From: Chloroflexota bacterium
GTDB lineage: Bacteria > Chloroflexota > UBA6077 > JACCZL01
Reading direction: 5' to 3'
NCBI GenBank assembly: GCA_020850535.1
Contig: JADZEM010000116.1
Coordinates: forward strand, 1 to 45,418
DNA length: 45,418 nt
Shown: piece by piece, positions 34,590 to 42,009 of the stretch
How the letters are laid out: each line of letters starts with the position of its first letter
How positions within the stretch are numbered: the stretch's first letter is position 1
Program-made: the position numbers and the translations under genes
Notes under the pieces: generated by a model
Seen by the model: only the letters and a program-made list of their open reading frames with translations
What the model was told of the DNA's origin: nothing
Database searches by the model: none

Positions 34590-35222
34590 ATGGCGACAGA
34601 GATGGCGACGACGGCGATGGCGACGACGACTGAGCAGACACTGACCGCGCAGCAGGCCGCCGCGCTGGTGGCGCGGGCTCAGCAGGGCGATCAGCTCGCC
34701 TTCGCGACGCTCTACGAGCAGTACCGACCGCTGGTCTACCGTTTCCTCCGCCGCCGCCTTGAGGGCTCGGATGAGGTTGTCGAGGATCTGACCGAGGACG
34801 TGTTCGTGAAGCTGTACGAGAAGCTGGATCGGTACGTCGAGCGCGGCCTGCCCTTCACAGCGTGGCTCTACCGCATCGCGCACAACCAGCTGGTGGACTA
34901 CCTCCGCACCCTGCCCCGCCAGAACGCGCAGCCGCTCGACGCCGTCGCCGAGATGCCGGAGCGCCAGACGACCTCCGAGTACAGCAGCGTGCTCGACCGC
35001 CACACGCTGGAGCCAGCCCTGGCGCGTCTGACCGCCGAGCAGCGACAGGCTGTCGAGCTGCGCTTCCTCCAGGGCATGAGCGTCGCCGAGACCGCCGCGA
35101 CGATGGGCCGCTCCGAGGAAGCCGTCAAGAAGCTCCAGGCCCGCGCGCTGGTCAACCTGCGCCGCGCGCTCACCCCGCCCGCCCGCACGACGACGACCCC
35201 GCGCCTGGCGCGCGTCGCCTGA
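34590..35222 (+). CDS. Sigma-70 family (ECF-like) RNA polymerase sigma factor
   Basis: A 210-residue alternative sigma factor. Region 2 reads FATLYEQYRPLVYRFLRRRL to FTAWLYRIAHNQLVDYLR (residues about 37-105), and region 4 reads LTAEQRQAVELRFLQGMSVA and ETAATMGRSEEAVKKLQARA, the DNA-binding helix-turn-helix, about residues 150-195. No region 3 is present, so it is of the ECF type. The N-terminal MATEMATTAMATT stretch comes from a short ATGGCGACG-type nucleotide repeat with ATG at 34590, 34602 and 34617, so the exact start is unsure. No anti-sigma gene with a recognised ASD or zinc-binding domain follows. The next gene encodes a small exported protein. Confidence 0.93.
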   Translation: MATEMATTAMATTTEQTLTAQQAAALVARAQQGDQLAFATLYEQYRPLVYRFLRRRLEGSDEVVEDLTEDVFVKLYEKLDRYVERGLPFTAWLYRIAHNQLVDYLRTLPRQNAQPLDAVAEMPERQTTSEYSSVLDRHTLEPALARLTAEQRQAVELRFLQGMSVAETAATMGRSEEAVKKLQARALVNLRRALTPPARTTTTPRLARVA

Positions 35223-35278
35223 CACTCGCCCGGCACTCCCTTCTTCCCTTCCCAGAATCCCCTTCCCCTCCCGCAGAG

Positions 35279-35311
35279 CGGCCGCACAGAGACCTGTGCG
35301 GCCGTTTTGTT
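35279..35311 (+). terminator. Strong intrinsic terminator after the sigma-factor gene
   Basis: CGGCCGCACAG (35279-35289), loop AGAC, CTGTGCGGCCG (35294-35304), then TTTTGTT. An 11-bp perfect stem with a T-rich tail, 57 bases after the sigma-factor stop. Confidence 0.9.
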
Positions 35312-35400
35312 GTGCCGGGCCCCGCCAGGCCGGGACGTGCTGTCATGGTGGTGTGGCGACACGTTCACGACGTCGTCATCCGTCGAGCGTTTCCAGAAGC

Positions 35401-35817
35401 ATGAACACCGACCTTCGCCTGCTTCTGTCGAGCATCGCCCTGGGCTTCGTCGGCAGCTTCGGCGGCGCGTACCTGCTCGCGGAATCCCTGCTGATGCCCT
35501 CGGCCTCGCCGGCAAACATCGGCGGCCTGGACGCCGAGCTCGCGCAGGGGCGCTCGGGAGCGGCGTACAGCGCACAGTGGCAGCCGCACGCCCCGGATGA
35601 CCGTCCCCTGATCGTGAGCCTGCCCATGGCGGATGCCACGCCGACCACACCATCCACGACCAGCCCGCTCACGCCGCCGCCCGCCTCGATGGCGATACAC
35701 CTGACCTTGCCCACTGATGCGCCACCCACCGACGCACCAGAGCAGCGCGATCCTCGGTCCGCCCGCCTGATGAAGCCCACGGGCTACGCGACGGCCGGCG
35801 CCGAGCCGGCCTGGTGA
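35401..35817 (+). CDS. Small exported or membrane-anchored protein, function unknown
   Basis: A 138-residue protein. Residues 5-28 (RLLLSSIALGFVGSFGGAYL) form a single hydrophobic segment that could be a signal anchor. The rest is Pro/Thr/Ala-rich with PTTPSTTSPLTPPPA and probably disordered. No domain is recognised. It starts 90 bases beyond the terminator of the sigma-factor gene, so it is likely expressed separately; an association with the sigma factor is only positional. Anti-sigma features such as a zinc-binding HxxxCxxC motif are absent. Confidence 0.5.
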   Translation: MNTDLRLLLSSIALGFVGSFGGAYLLAESLLMPSASPANIGGLDAELAQGRSGAAYSAQWQPHAPDDRPLIVSLPMADATPTTPSTTSPLTPPPASMAIHLTLPTDAPPTDAPEQRDPRSARLMKPTGYATAGAEPAW

Positions 35818-35845
35818 CGGCGCTCGCCGTGCCGCGATCATCAGC

Positions 35846-35886
35846 ACACGAGGGGTGGGAGCCGATCGGACTCCCACCCCTCGTGT
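35846..35886. terminator. Perfect 16-bp hairpin at the convergent junction
   Basis: ACACGAGGGGTGGGAG (35846-35861) and its exact complement (35871-35886) around a nine-base loop, lying between two convergent genes (stops at 35817 and 35939). No T-run follows in either direction. It probably acts as a two-way terminator or mRNA end-stabiliser. Confidence 0.7.
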
Positions 35887-35938
35887 AAGGTGCGCCGCCC
35901 GGGGGTCCGGTGCGACGCGCTGGTAACCGGGTCAGCGA

Positions 35939-36595
35939 TCAACCGGAGCGCGGGTTCTCCGACACCAGCACGTACCAGTCGGTCTGAACCTCGCGGCCGG
36001 ACGTGTCCCGGACGCGGGCGTGGATGTTGTAGAAGCCCACGTTGCGCGCCACCACGGTCCAGTTGGGGTTGCAGGGCTGCGAGCCGCCGCAGTCGAAGCT
36101 CTGGACGCCGATGTGCGCCAGATCGTCGCCGCCGTTGCCGCCCGGCCCCTCGGCCCACCACCAGACCCGCTCAATCGGCGCGCCATCGCCCTTCACGGCG
36201 ATCATGAACGACCGGTTGTAGACTGGCCGCTCGTCGGAGCGCCACAGCTCGATGGTCAGGTCGCCGTTCTGCACGTTCGCGCCTACGCTCGACGTGTCGG
36301 TTGGCACGTCCGACGACGGCGACGTGCTCACGTCGTTGTCGTTGTCCGAGTAGTTGTCGTTGCCGTTGTCATCCGAGGAAGCATTGTCGTTGCCGTTGTC
36401 GTCGGCAGCATTGTCATCGTCTTCATTGTTGTCATCATCGTCATTGTTGTCGTCGTTGTCGGCCAGCGCGGGACTGCGGACCGATGACGAACCGTCGCCA
36501 AACGGCGTGGCCGCGATGGTGGCCGCCGTTGGTACCCAGAACACGGAACCGCCGATGAGCAGCGCCACGATGAGCGCCCGCACAAGCGTGTGCAT
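35939..36595 (-). CDS. Exported Asp/Asn-rich protein with a small folded C-terminal domain
   Basis: A 218-residue protein. It begins with a signal peptide (HTLVRALIVALLIGGSVFWV) and a likely AxA-type cleavage site. Residues about 46-88 are almost only Asp, Asn, Gly and Ser (for example DNDDNNDDDDNN), which could bind calcium or act as a spacer. The C-terminal 100 residues have Trp-rich beta-type sequence with a Cys pair (FDCGGSQPCNPNWTVV) and the end phrase TSGREVQTDWYVLVSEN; the fold resembles an immunoglobulin-like or GBS-type module, but I do not recognise the family. ATG 36595 is chosen because GGAGGA lies seven bases upstream. Confidence 0.6.
   Translation of the reverse strand: MHTLVRALIVALLIGGSVFWVPTAATIAATPFGDGSSSVRSPALADNDDNNDDDDNNEDDDNAADDNGNDNASSDDNGNDNYSDNDNDVSTSPSSDVPTDTSSVGANVQNGDLTIELWRSDERPVYNRSFMIAVKGDGAPIERVWWWAEGPGGNGGDDLAHIGVQSFDCGGSQPCNPNWTVVARNVGFYNIHARVRDTSGREVQTDWYVLVSENPRSG
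36332..36460. repeat. GAC/AAC/GAT triplet repeat encoding the Asp-Asn tract
   Basis: Leftward strand is a string of GAC, AAC, AAT and GAT codons, encoding about 43 residues of Asp/Asn with Gly and Ser. It is visibly lower in GC than the surroundings and looks like a trinucleotide expansion under selection for acidic residues. Confidence 0.75.
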
Positions 36596-36883
36596 GAGCC
36601 TGTCCTCCGATTCTCGCAGCACGGCGCCCCCTGCGCCGTCTCCTGCGTCTACCTACCCCACTACGCAAGATTCATGACACGAAGGTCGTCATTCCCCGTT
36701 ATCGTCAACGAGCGAATAGTTAGACGGTGTCGAATAATCGTACCGTGCAAGAAGGGGGCCAGGGCTGTACTGTGTCCTGGTTCCAGGGTGAGCCGATTCG
36801 CTCGCGGCCGGCCCGCTTTGCCCGGAGCGCCCGCCTGAAAGCGCCTGCCCGACGCGGCTGCCTGAGCGCGTCAGCGCCGCCAG

Positions 36884-36960
36884 TGGTACCCCCGGAGGGA
36901 CTCGAACCCCCAACCAACGGCTTAGAAGGCCGCCGCTCTGTCCGATTGAGCTACGAGGGC
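36884..36960 (-). tRNA. tRNA-Arg (anticodon TCT)
   Basis: Read leftwards from 36960. A seven-base acceptor stem (GCCCTCG with CGGGGGT, two G-U pairs), D-stem GCTC/GAGC, an anticodon stem GCGGC/GCCGT around the loop CTTCTAA (anticodon TCT, reading AGA codons), a five-base variable region, and the T-arm GGGGG-TTCGAGT-CCCTC. CCA is encoded at the 3' end (36886-36884). The 77 bases fold into a normal cloverleaf. Confidence 0.96.
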
Positions 36961-36981
36961 AGGGACCACAATCTGTCCAGA

Positions 36982-36987
36982 ATTATA
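36982..36987 (-). promoter_or_regulatory. Candidate -10 element for tRNA-Arg
   Basis: TATAAT on the leftward strand, 22 bases upstream of the tRNA 5' end. No convincing -35 hexamer is seen 17 bases further up, so this is a weak call. Confidence 0.4.
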
Positions 36988-37044
36988 CGTCTGCCGGACG
37001 CTCGGCGCGCTCCGGATCGTGCGACTCAGCGGAGCATCGTCGGT

Positions 37045-38700
37045 TCAGAGCGCGCCAAGCTCGGTCGCCTCGCCGAAGACGCGCCGCAGCGTATCCGAGA
37101 TCTCACCCAGCGTGCACAGCGATTCGATGCACGCCAGGATGCGGGGCATCGTGTTCTCGGTGCTGCGCGCCGCCGCTTCGAGCGCCGCCAGCCTCGCCTG
37201 CGCCTCGGCCTCGTCGCGGCGAGCCTTCAGCGCCTGGATCCGCGCGATCTGCCGGTCGCGCACGGCGGGATCGACCTTGAGGATCTCGGCGGTGGCGCCG
37301 ACCTCCTCGTCGGCAAAGCGGTTGACCCCGACGATCACCCGGTCGTTCCGCTCGACTTCCTGCTGGAAGCGGTAGGCGCTCTCCTGAATCTCGGCCTGGA
37401 CGTATCCATGCTCGATGGCCCGCAGCGCCCCGCCAAGCTGGTCGATCTGCTCGATGTAGCGCCAGGCAGCCGCCTCCACCTGGTCTGTCAGCGACTCGAC
37501 AAAGTACGAGCCTGCCAGCGGATCGACGACGTCGGCCACGCCGCTCTCATGGGCGAGCACCTGCTGGGTCCGCAGCGCCAGCTTGGCCGACTCCTCGGTG
37601 GGGAGCGCCAGCGCCTCGTCACGCGCGTTGGTGTGGAGCGACTGCGTCCCGCCCAGGATGGCGGCCAGCGCCTGGATCGTCACGCGGACCACGTTGTTCT
37701 CGATCTGCTGCGCCTGGAGGGTCACGCCGGCCGTCTGGGTGTGAAACCGCAGCATCCACGAGCGCGGGTTCGTCGCCCCGAAGCGCTCGCGGGTGATCTT
37801 CGCCCACATCCGCCGCGCGGCCCGGAACTTCGCCACCTCCTCGAACAGCTCGTTATGGCTGTCGAAGAAGAAGGCGAGGCGCGGAGCGAACTGGTCGATG
37901 GGCAGCCCCGCCGCGACGGCATGCTCGCAGTAGCTGATGGCGTTCGCCAGGGTGAAGGCCAGCTCCTGGACGGCGGTCGCGCCGGCCTCGCGGAGGTGGT
38001 AACCGCTGACGTTGATAAAGTTCCAGGCCGGCAGCTCCTGCGTGCAGTACGCGAAGACGTCCGTGACCAGCCGCATCGACGGGGCCGGCGGGTAGACGTA
38101 GGTGCCCCGGGCGATGAACTCTTTGAGGATGTCGTTCTGGACGGTGCCGCTCAGCTTCGACAGCGGGACGCCCTGCTTCTTGCCGACGGCCACGTAGAGC
38201 GCCAGCAGGATCGGAGCCGTCGCGTTGATCGTCATCGAGGTGCTGACGCGGTCCAGCGGGATGCCGGCGAACAGCAGCTCCATGTCGTCGAGCGAGTCGA
38301 TGGCTACCCCAACCTTCCCGACCTCGCCCTCGGCCATGAGATGGTCCGAGTCGTACCCCATCTGCGTGGGCAGGTCGAACGCCACCGAGAGGCCGGTCTG
38401 GCCGCGCTCCAGCAGGTACCGGTACCGTGCGTTCGATTCCTCGGCGCTGGCGTACCCGGCGTACTGGCGCATCGTCCAGAGGCGGCCACGGTACATGTTC
38501 GGCTGGACGCCACGCGTGTACGGCGGCTCCCCTGGAAACCCGATCTGCCGTTGGGAGTCCCAGTCCGCCAGGTCGTCGGCGGTGTAGAGGGGCTGAATCG
38601 GGATCTGGGACGATGTCTCGAACCGCTCGCGCCGCTCGGGTGCGCGCTCGCGCGCCTTGCGCAGGACGGAAGCCTCCCAGGACGCCCGATCTTCGCTCAC
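37045..38700 (-). CDS. Methylmalonyl-CoA mutase large-subunit-like, catalytic domain only
   Basis: A 551-residue acyl-CoA mutase catalytic subunit that would rearrange (R)-methylmalonyl-CoA to succinyl-CoA with adenosylcobalamin. Seen are the N-terminal TADDLADW and [20 protein letters not shown], the conserved [15 protein letters not shown] substrate loop, [40 protein letters not shown], and the long C-terminal TIM-barrel segment. It ends without the cobalamin-binding DxHxxG domain, so it must work with a separate B12-binding subunit, as in archaeal and many Chloroflexota two-part mutases. Isobutyryl-CoA, ethylmalonyl-CoA or 2-hydroxyisobutyryl-CoA mutase identities cannot be excluded. GTG 38700 lies 48 bases after the Clp-N-like gene. 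Confidence 0.9.
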   Translation of the reverse strand: MSEDRASWEASVLRKARERAPERRERFETSSQIPIQPLYTADDLADWDSQRQIGFPGEPPYTRGVQPNMYRGRLWTMRQYAGYASAEESNARYRYLLERGQTGLSVAFDLPTQMGYDSDHLMAEGEVGKVGVAIDSLDDMELLFAGIPLDRVSTSMTINATAPILLALYVAVGKKQGVPLSKLSGTVQNDILKEFIARGTYVYPPAPSMRLVTDVFAYCTQELPAWNFINVSGYHLREAGATAVQELAFTLANAISYCEHAVAAGLPIDQFAPRLAFFFDSHNELFEEVAKFRAARRMWAKITRERFGATNPRSWMLRFHTQTAGVTLQAQQIENNVVRVTIQALAAILGGTQSLHTNARDEALALPTEESAKLALRTQQVLAHESGVADVVDPLAGSYFVESLTDQVEAAAWRYIEQIDQLGGALRAIEHGYVQAEIQESAYRFQQEVERNDRVIVGVNRFADEEVGATAEILKVDPAVRDRQIARIQALKARRDEAEAQARLAALEAAARSTENTMPRILACIESLCTLGEISDTLRRVFGEATELGAL

Positions 38701-38748
38701 GCCGCCGTGGTCCCTTCCGCGGCCGGCCCGCCAGCGCGGACCGCCCGC

Positions 38749-39474
38749 CTACCTGTGCTCGTCGTCTGGCAGCATGGTGCCGCACCGCGGGCAGAATCGT
38801 ACACCCGCCAGGGCCGGCACCGGGTGGTCGCACCGGTCGCAGTAGGGCCAGCGCTCGCCGCAGAACGGGCAGTAGCGCCACTCCGAGCGTCGCAGCCGTC
38901 CGCAGTGTCCGCAGCGTTCGGGGGCGAGGTCCGCCACGTCATCGGAGCCGGCGTCACTCGTCCGCCCGCCGCGGCCCCGCCCGCGCAGGATGGCGATGCT
39001 CTCAGACCGTCCACCCGGCAGCTCCGGCGTGGACTCATTCATGATCGCGATGACCTGCTGCCGCGCGCTCGCCAGCGTCACGCCGACGCCCGAGAGCGTG
39101 ACGAAAGCCGGGCCTTCACCGTCGCGCAGCAGCCCGAGCAGCAGGTGCTCCGTACCCACATAGTCGTGGTGGAGGCGGGCGGCCTCGGTTCGGGCCATCG
39201 CGAGCGCCGCCTGTGCGCCGGGGCCAAGCTCGATCGGCCCATCGGGGCCGAACGACGCCGGAGCGAGCCGCGCGCGGATGCGCTGCGCCAGCTCGGCTGG
39301 CTCGACGCCAAGCTGATGCAGGGCGCGCGCCGCCAGCCCCCGCCCCTCGCGCAGCAGCCCGAGCAGCAGGTGCTCCGTCCCAACCTCGGACTGCCGCAGC
39401 GCGACCGCCTCATCCTCGGCCATCGCCAGGACGCGGCGGACGCGCGGCGTCAGACGCTCACGCCCGTCCGACAC
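38749..39474 (-). CDS. Orphan Clp N-domain protein with C-terminal zinc ribbons
   Basis: A 241-residue protein with two Clp_N (ClpC/ClpA N-terminal) repeats: the first includes EVGTEHLLLGLLREGRGLAA, the second YVGTEHLLLGLLRDGEGPAF. There is no AAA+ domain. After a linker (RGRGRGGRTSD) the C-terminus has several CxxC pairs: CGHCGRLRRSEWRYCPFCG, CDRC and CPRCG, which suggest two zinc ribbons. Its start (GTG 39474) overlaps the cinA stop by 17 bases, with the ribosome site inside cinA. Clp-N domains bind substrates or adaptors of Clp proteases, so it may be an adaptor or regulator of a ClpC-type protease, or a decoy that competes with it. The zinc ribbons could bind nucleic acid or protein. This is inference. 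Confidence 0.85.
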   Translation of the reverse strand: MSDGRERLTPRVRRVLAMAEDEAVALRQSEVGTEHLLLGLLREGRGLAARALHQLGVEPAELAQRIRARLAPASFGPDGPIELGPGAQAALAMARTEAARLHHDYVGTEHLLLGLLRDGEGPAFVTLSGVGVTLASARQQVIAIMNESTPELPGGRSESIAILRGRGRGGRTSDAGSDDVADLAPERCGHCGRLRRSEWRYCPFCGERWPYCDRCDHPVPALAGVRFCPRCGTMLPDDEHR

Positions 39475-40726
39475 CCCCGACTCCTGCCGCCGCCGCTTCC
39501 TCGCGATCTTCGAGCGCCCGCCACAGGATGTACAACGCGTCGAACACGGACCGGCGCTTCAGCTCCGACCGCGTCGTGGACCAGTGCGAATCGACGACCC
39601 GCGTCTGCCCCTGAAAATCGAGCGCGATGTGGAACGTGCCCACCGACTTCCCCTCGACCTCGCTCGGGCCGGCCACGCCGGTGATGCCCAGGCCAGCGCT
39701 CGCGCCGTGGGTCTTGCGGGCGGCGGTCGCCATCGCCAGCGCCGTCTCAGAGGCCACCGTCCCGTGCGCGTCGATCGTGGATTGCGGTACACCAGAGGCC
39801 ACCTTGACCGCCGCCGAGTAGGCGACCGTCCCGCCGACGAACCAGTCCGAGCAGCCCGGCGTATCCGTGAAGTAGCTGGCCAGCAGCCCCCCCGACGCCG
39901 ACTCCATCGTGGCGACGGTCAGGCCCTGCTTGACCAGCAGCTTGCCGATCGCGCCCGCCAGGGTCTCGTCGTCGATGCCGTAGATCCAGTGGTGCGTCAG
40001 ATCCCGCACCTGCGCCTCGAAGTCCGCGATCATGCTGTTCGCCTTGTCGCGGGTCTCGGCCTTGGCGGCGATGCGGAGGTGGACGCCATCCTGCTTGGCG
40101 TAGGTCGCCAGGGTCGGGTTCGGGTTGTGAATCAGCCCCTGCACGACCTCGGCCACGTTCGACTCGCCGATGCCCACCGTCTTGAGCGTCAGGGTGACCA
40201 GGACGCCGCCGCCGCCCATCCCCAGGCGCGGTGCAACCTGCTCCTCCCACATCTTCTTCATCTCGTGGGGGACGCCCGGCATACAGGCGATCTTCTTGCC
40301 GTCGCTCTCGACGAACCAGCCGGGCGCGGTGCCAATCGGGTTGTCGATGGCGCTGGCCGAGGGGATCAGCGTCGCCTGCTTGATGTTCATGGCCGGCATC
40401 GGGCGGTTGCGCTTGGCGTACCAGCCGCGCAGCACCTCCTCCAGCTCCGGCCGCACGGTCATCTCCTCGCCCAGGCAGGCGGCGATGGCCTCGCGCGTCA
40501 GGTCGTCCTCGGTCGGGCCGAGGCCGCCGGTCATGATGACCACGTCCGAACGGTCGAGCGCCTGCCGCACCAGGCCGCTCAGCCGGCCCATGTTGTCGCC
40601 CACGTGGGTCACGTAGAAGAGGTCGATGCCCAGCCCGGTCAGCTGCTGGGCGAGGTATTGCGAGTTCGTGTCGAGGATCTCGCCGAGCAGCAGCTCGGTT
40701 CCGACGGCAATGATCTCAGCCTTCAC
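39458..40726 (-). CDS. cinA: CinA-family nicotinamide-nucleotide amidohydrolase / pyrophosphatase
   Basis: A 422-residue CinA with the COG1058 molybdopterin-like domain first (AEIIAVGTELLLGEILDTNS, GGLGPTEDDLTREAIA, MPGVPHEMKKMWEE) and the C-terminal deamidase domain (ATMESASGGLLASYFTDTPG, GGTVAYSAAVK, LGITGVAGP). In bacteria this pair of activities recycles NMN and ADP-ribose and links to competence and DNA repair. GTG 40726 has GGGAG five bases upstream. It overlaps the Clp-N-like gene downstream, which is followed by the mutase gene; the three may be one transcript. Confidence 0.95.
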   Translation of the reverse strand: MKAEIIAVGTELLLGEILDTNSQYLAQQLTGLGIDLFYVTHVGDNMGRLSGLVRQALDRSDVVIMTGGLGPTEDDLTREAIAACLGEEMTVRPELEEVLRGWYAKRNRPMPAMNIKQATLIPSASAIDNPIGTAPGWFVESDGKKIACMPGVPHEMKKMWEEQVAPRLGMGGGGVLVTLTLKTVGIGESNVAEVVQGLIHNPNPTLATYAKQDGVHLRIAAKAETRDKANSMIADFEAQVRDLTHHWIYGIDDETLAGAIGKLLVKQGLTVATMESASGGLLASYFTDTPGCSDWFVGGTVAYSAAVKVASGVPQSTIDAHGTVASETALAMATAARKTHGASAGLGITGVAGPSEVEGKSVGTFHIALDFQGQTRVVDSHWSTTRSELKRRSVFDALYILWRALEDREEAAAAGVGGVGRA

Positions 40727-40932
40727 TGGCTCCCACCCCTTCGTCGCGCCGCGCCCCGCAGCAGCTACAGCCTGCTGGACCGGCGTCCAGGTGTCACTCG
40801 CGGCCTACCCAGACGCGAATGCACGCCTTCGCCTCGCGTCGGACTGCCCAGGATGCTGGGCAGAGCGATGCTACCGCGTCCGGGCGCTACCCCGCCACCG
40901 TGGCCGCCCGGCAACGTACCCCTGGCCGCCCG

Positions 40933-42009
40933 TCAACCGGCCGCTGTTCGCGCACCGGCGCCCGGTGCGGCGGGTGCGTCTGCAAACGCATGCGCCGCGC
41001 CCTGCACCACCACGCCAACCTGCTCCCCCACGGCCGGCGTGGCGTGGCCGGCCGGCCGGGCCGTCACCTGCGTGCCATCGGCAAGCTCCAGCCGCACCTG
41101 CGACTCGTGCCCGTAGAAGGTCACCGAACGAACCGTCGCGGGCGTGCCGGCATCCTGCGCGTCCGGATGCATCGCAAGCTGTTCCGGTCGCAGCAGGATC
41201 TCGCGCGGCCCGGTCGGCGCACCGGCCTGAACTGGCAGACTCCCCAGCGCACACGTCGCCTGCCCGTCATGCACAACGGCCGGCAGCACGACCGTCTCGC
41301 CGATGGAGGCCGCCACCTCGGCGGTGACCGGGTGGCGGTACAGGTCGTGTGGGCTGGCGATCTGGAGCAGCCGGCCCTGCCGCATGATCGCGACCTGCTG
41401 CGCCAGCGACAACGCCTCCGCCTGATCGTGAGTGACCAGGATGACGGTCGTGCCGGTCTGCGCCAGCAGCTCGGCCACGGCTCGGCGGGTGCTGTCGCGC
41501 AGGCCGGCGTCGAGCGACGCGAACGGCTCGTCCAGCAGCACGACCTTCGGAGCGGGGGCCAGCGCGCGGGCCAGTGCGACGCGCTGCTGCTGGCCACCGG
41601 AAAGCTGATGCGGGTAGCGAGCGGCCAGGGTCGTGTTGAGGCCCACCATCTCCAGCAGCTCCAGCGCACGCCGCTGAGCGGCATCCTTCGGCAGGCGCAG
41701 ACCGAAGCGGATGTTCTCGGCCACCGTCAGGTGCGGGAAGAGCGCACCCTCCTGCACCACGTAGCCGATCTGCCGGCGCTCCGGCGGGACGGACCGCCCA
41801 CTGGCAAAGAGCGGCTGATCCCCGAGGACGATCTCGCCGCTGTCCGGCGACTCGAAGCCGGCCACCAGCCGCAACAGCGTCGTCTTGCCACAGCCGGACG
41901 GCCCGAGGATCGCCGTCAGCGTACCAGCCGGCGCCGCCAGATCGACGCCGTGAAGGATCTGATGCTCGCCGAACGACTTCGTGAGTTGCGAAACGAGGAG
42001 ATCGAGCAT
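40933..42009 (-). CDS. Iron(III)-type ABC transporter ATP-binding protein
   Basis: A 358-residue ABC ATPase of the FbpC/PotA class. Walker A is GPSGCGKTTLLRLVAG, the ABC signature is LSGGQQQRVALARAL, Walker B is VVLLDEPFASLDAGLR, and the switch His is in ILVTHDQAEALSLA. A C-terminal TOBE-like regulatory domain follows. ATG 42009 overlaps the permease stop (TGATG), so the two are translationally coupled. A longer frame to 43269 is out of frame with the permease and is not a real extension. Together with the permease and Fbp/FutA-type binding protein it forms a ferric iron importer. Confidence 0.94.
   Translation of the reverse strand: MLDLLVSQLTKSFGEHQILHGVDLAAPAGTLTAILGPSGCGKTTLLRLVAGFESPDSGEIVLGDQPLFASGRSVPPERRQIGYVVQEGALFPHLTVAENIRFGLRLPKDAAQRRALELLEMVGLNTTLAARYPHQLSGGQQQRVALARALAPAPKVVLLDEPFASLDAGLRDSTRRAVAELLAQTGTTVILVTHDQAEALSLAQQVAIMRQGRLLQIASPHDLYRHPVTAEVAASIGETVVLPAVVHDGQATCALGSLPVQAGAPTGPREILLRPEQLAMHPDAQDAGTPATVRSVTFYGHESQVRLELADGTQVTARPAGHATPAVGEQVGVVVQGAAHAFADAPAAPGAGARTAAG

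Noticed and set aside
36884-36960. tRNA-Arg as an integration (att) site
   Set aside because: No integrase or duplicated tRNA 3' end is seen nearby and gene content on both sides is ordinary chromosome.
36727-39684. Very long rightward frame (about 985 codons) across the tRNA, mutase and Clp-N genes
   Set aside because: It is antisense to three well-supported genes, has an Arg/Gly/Leu-rich composition typical of GC-rich shadow frames and no recognised domain; it also runs through a tRNA gene.
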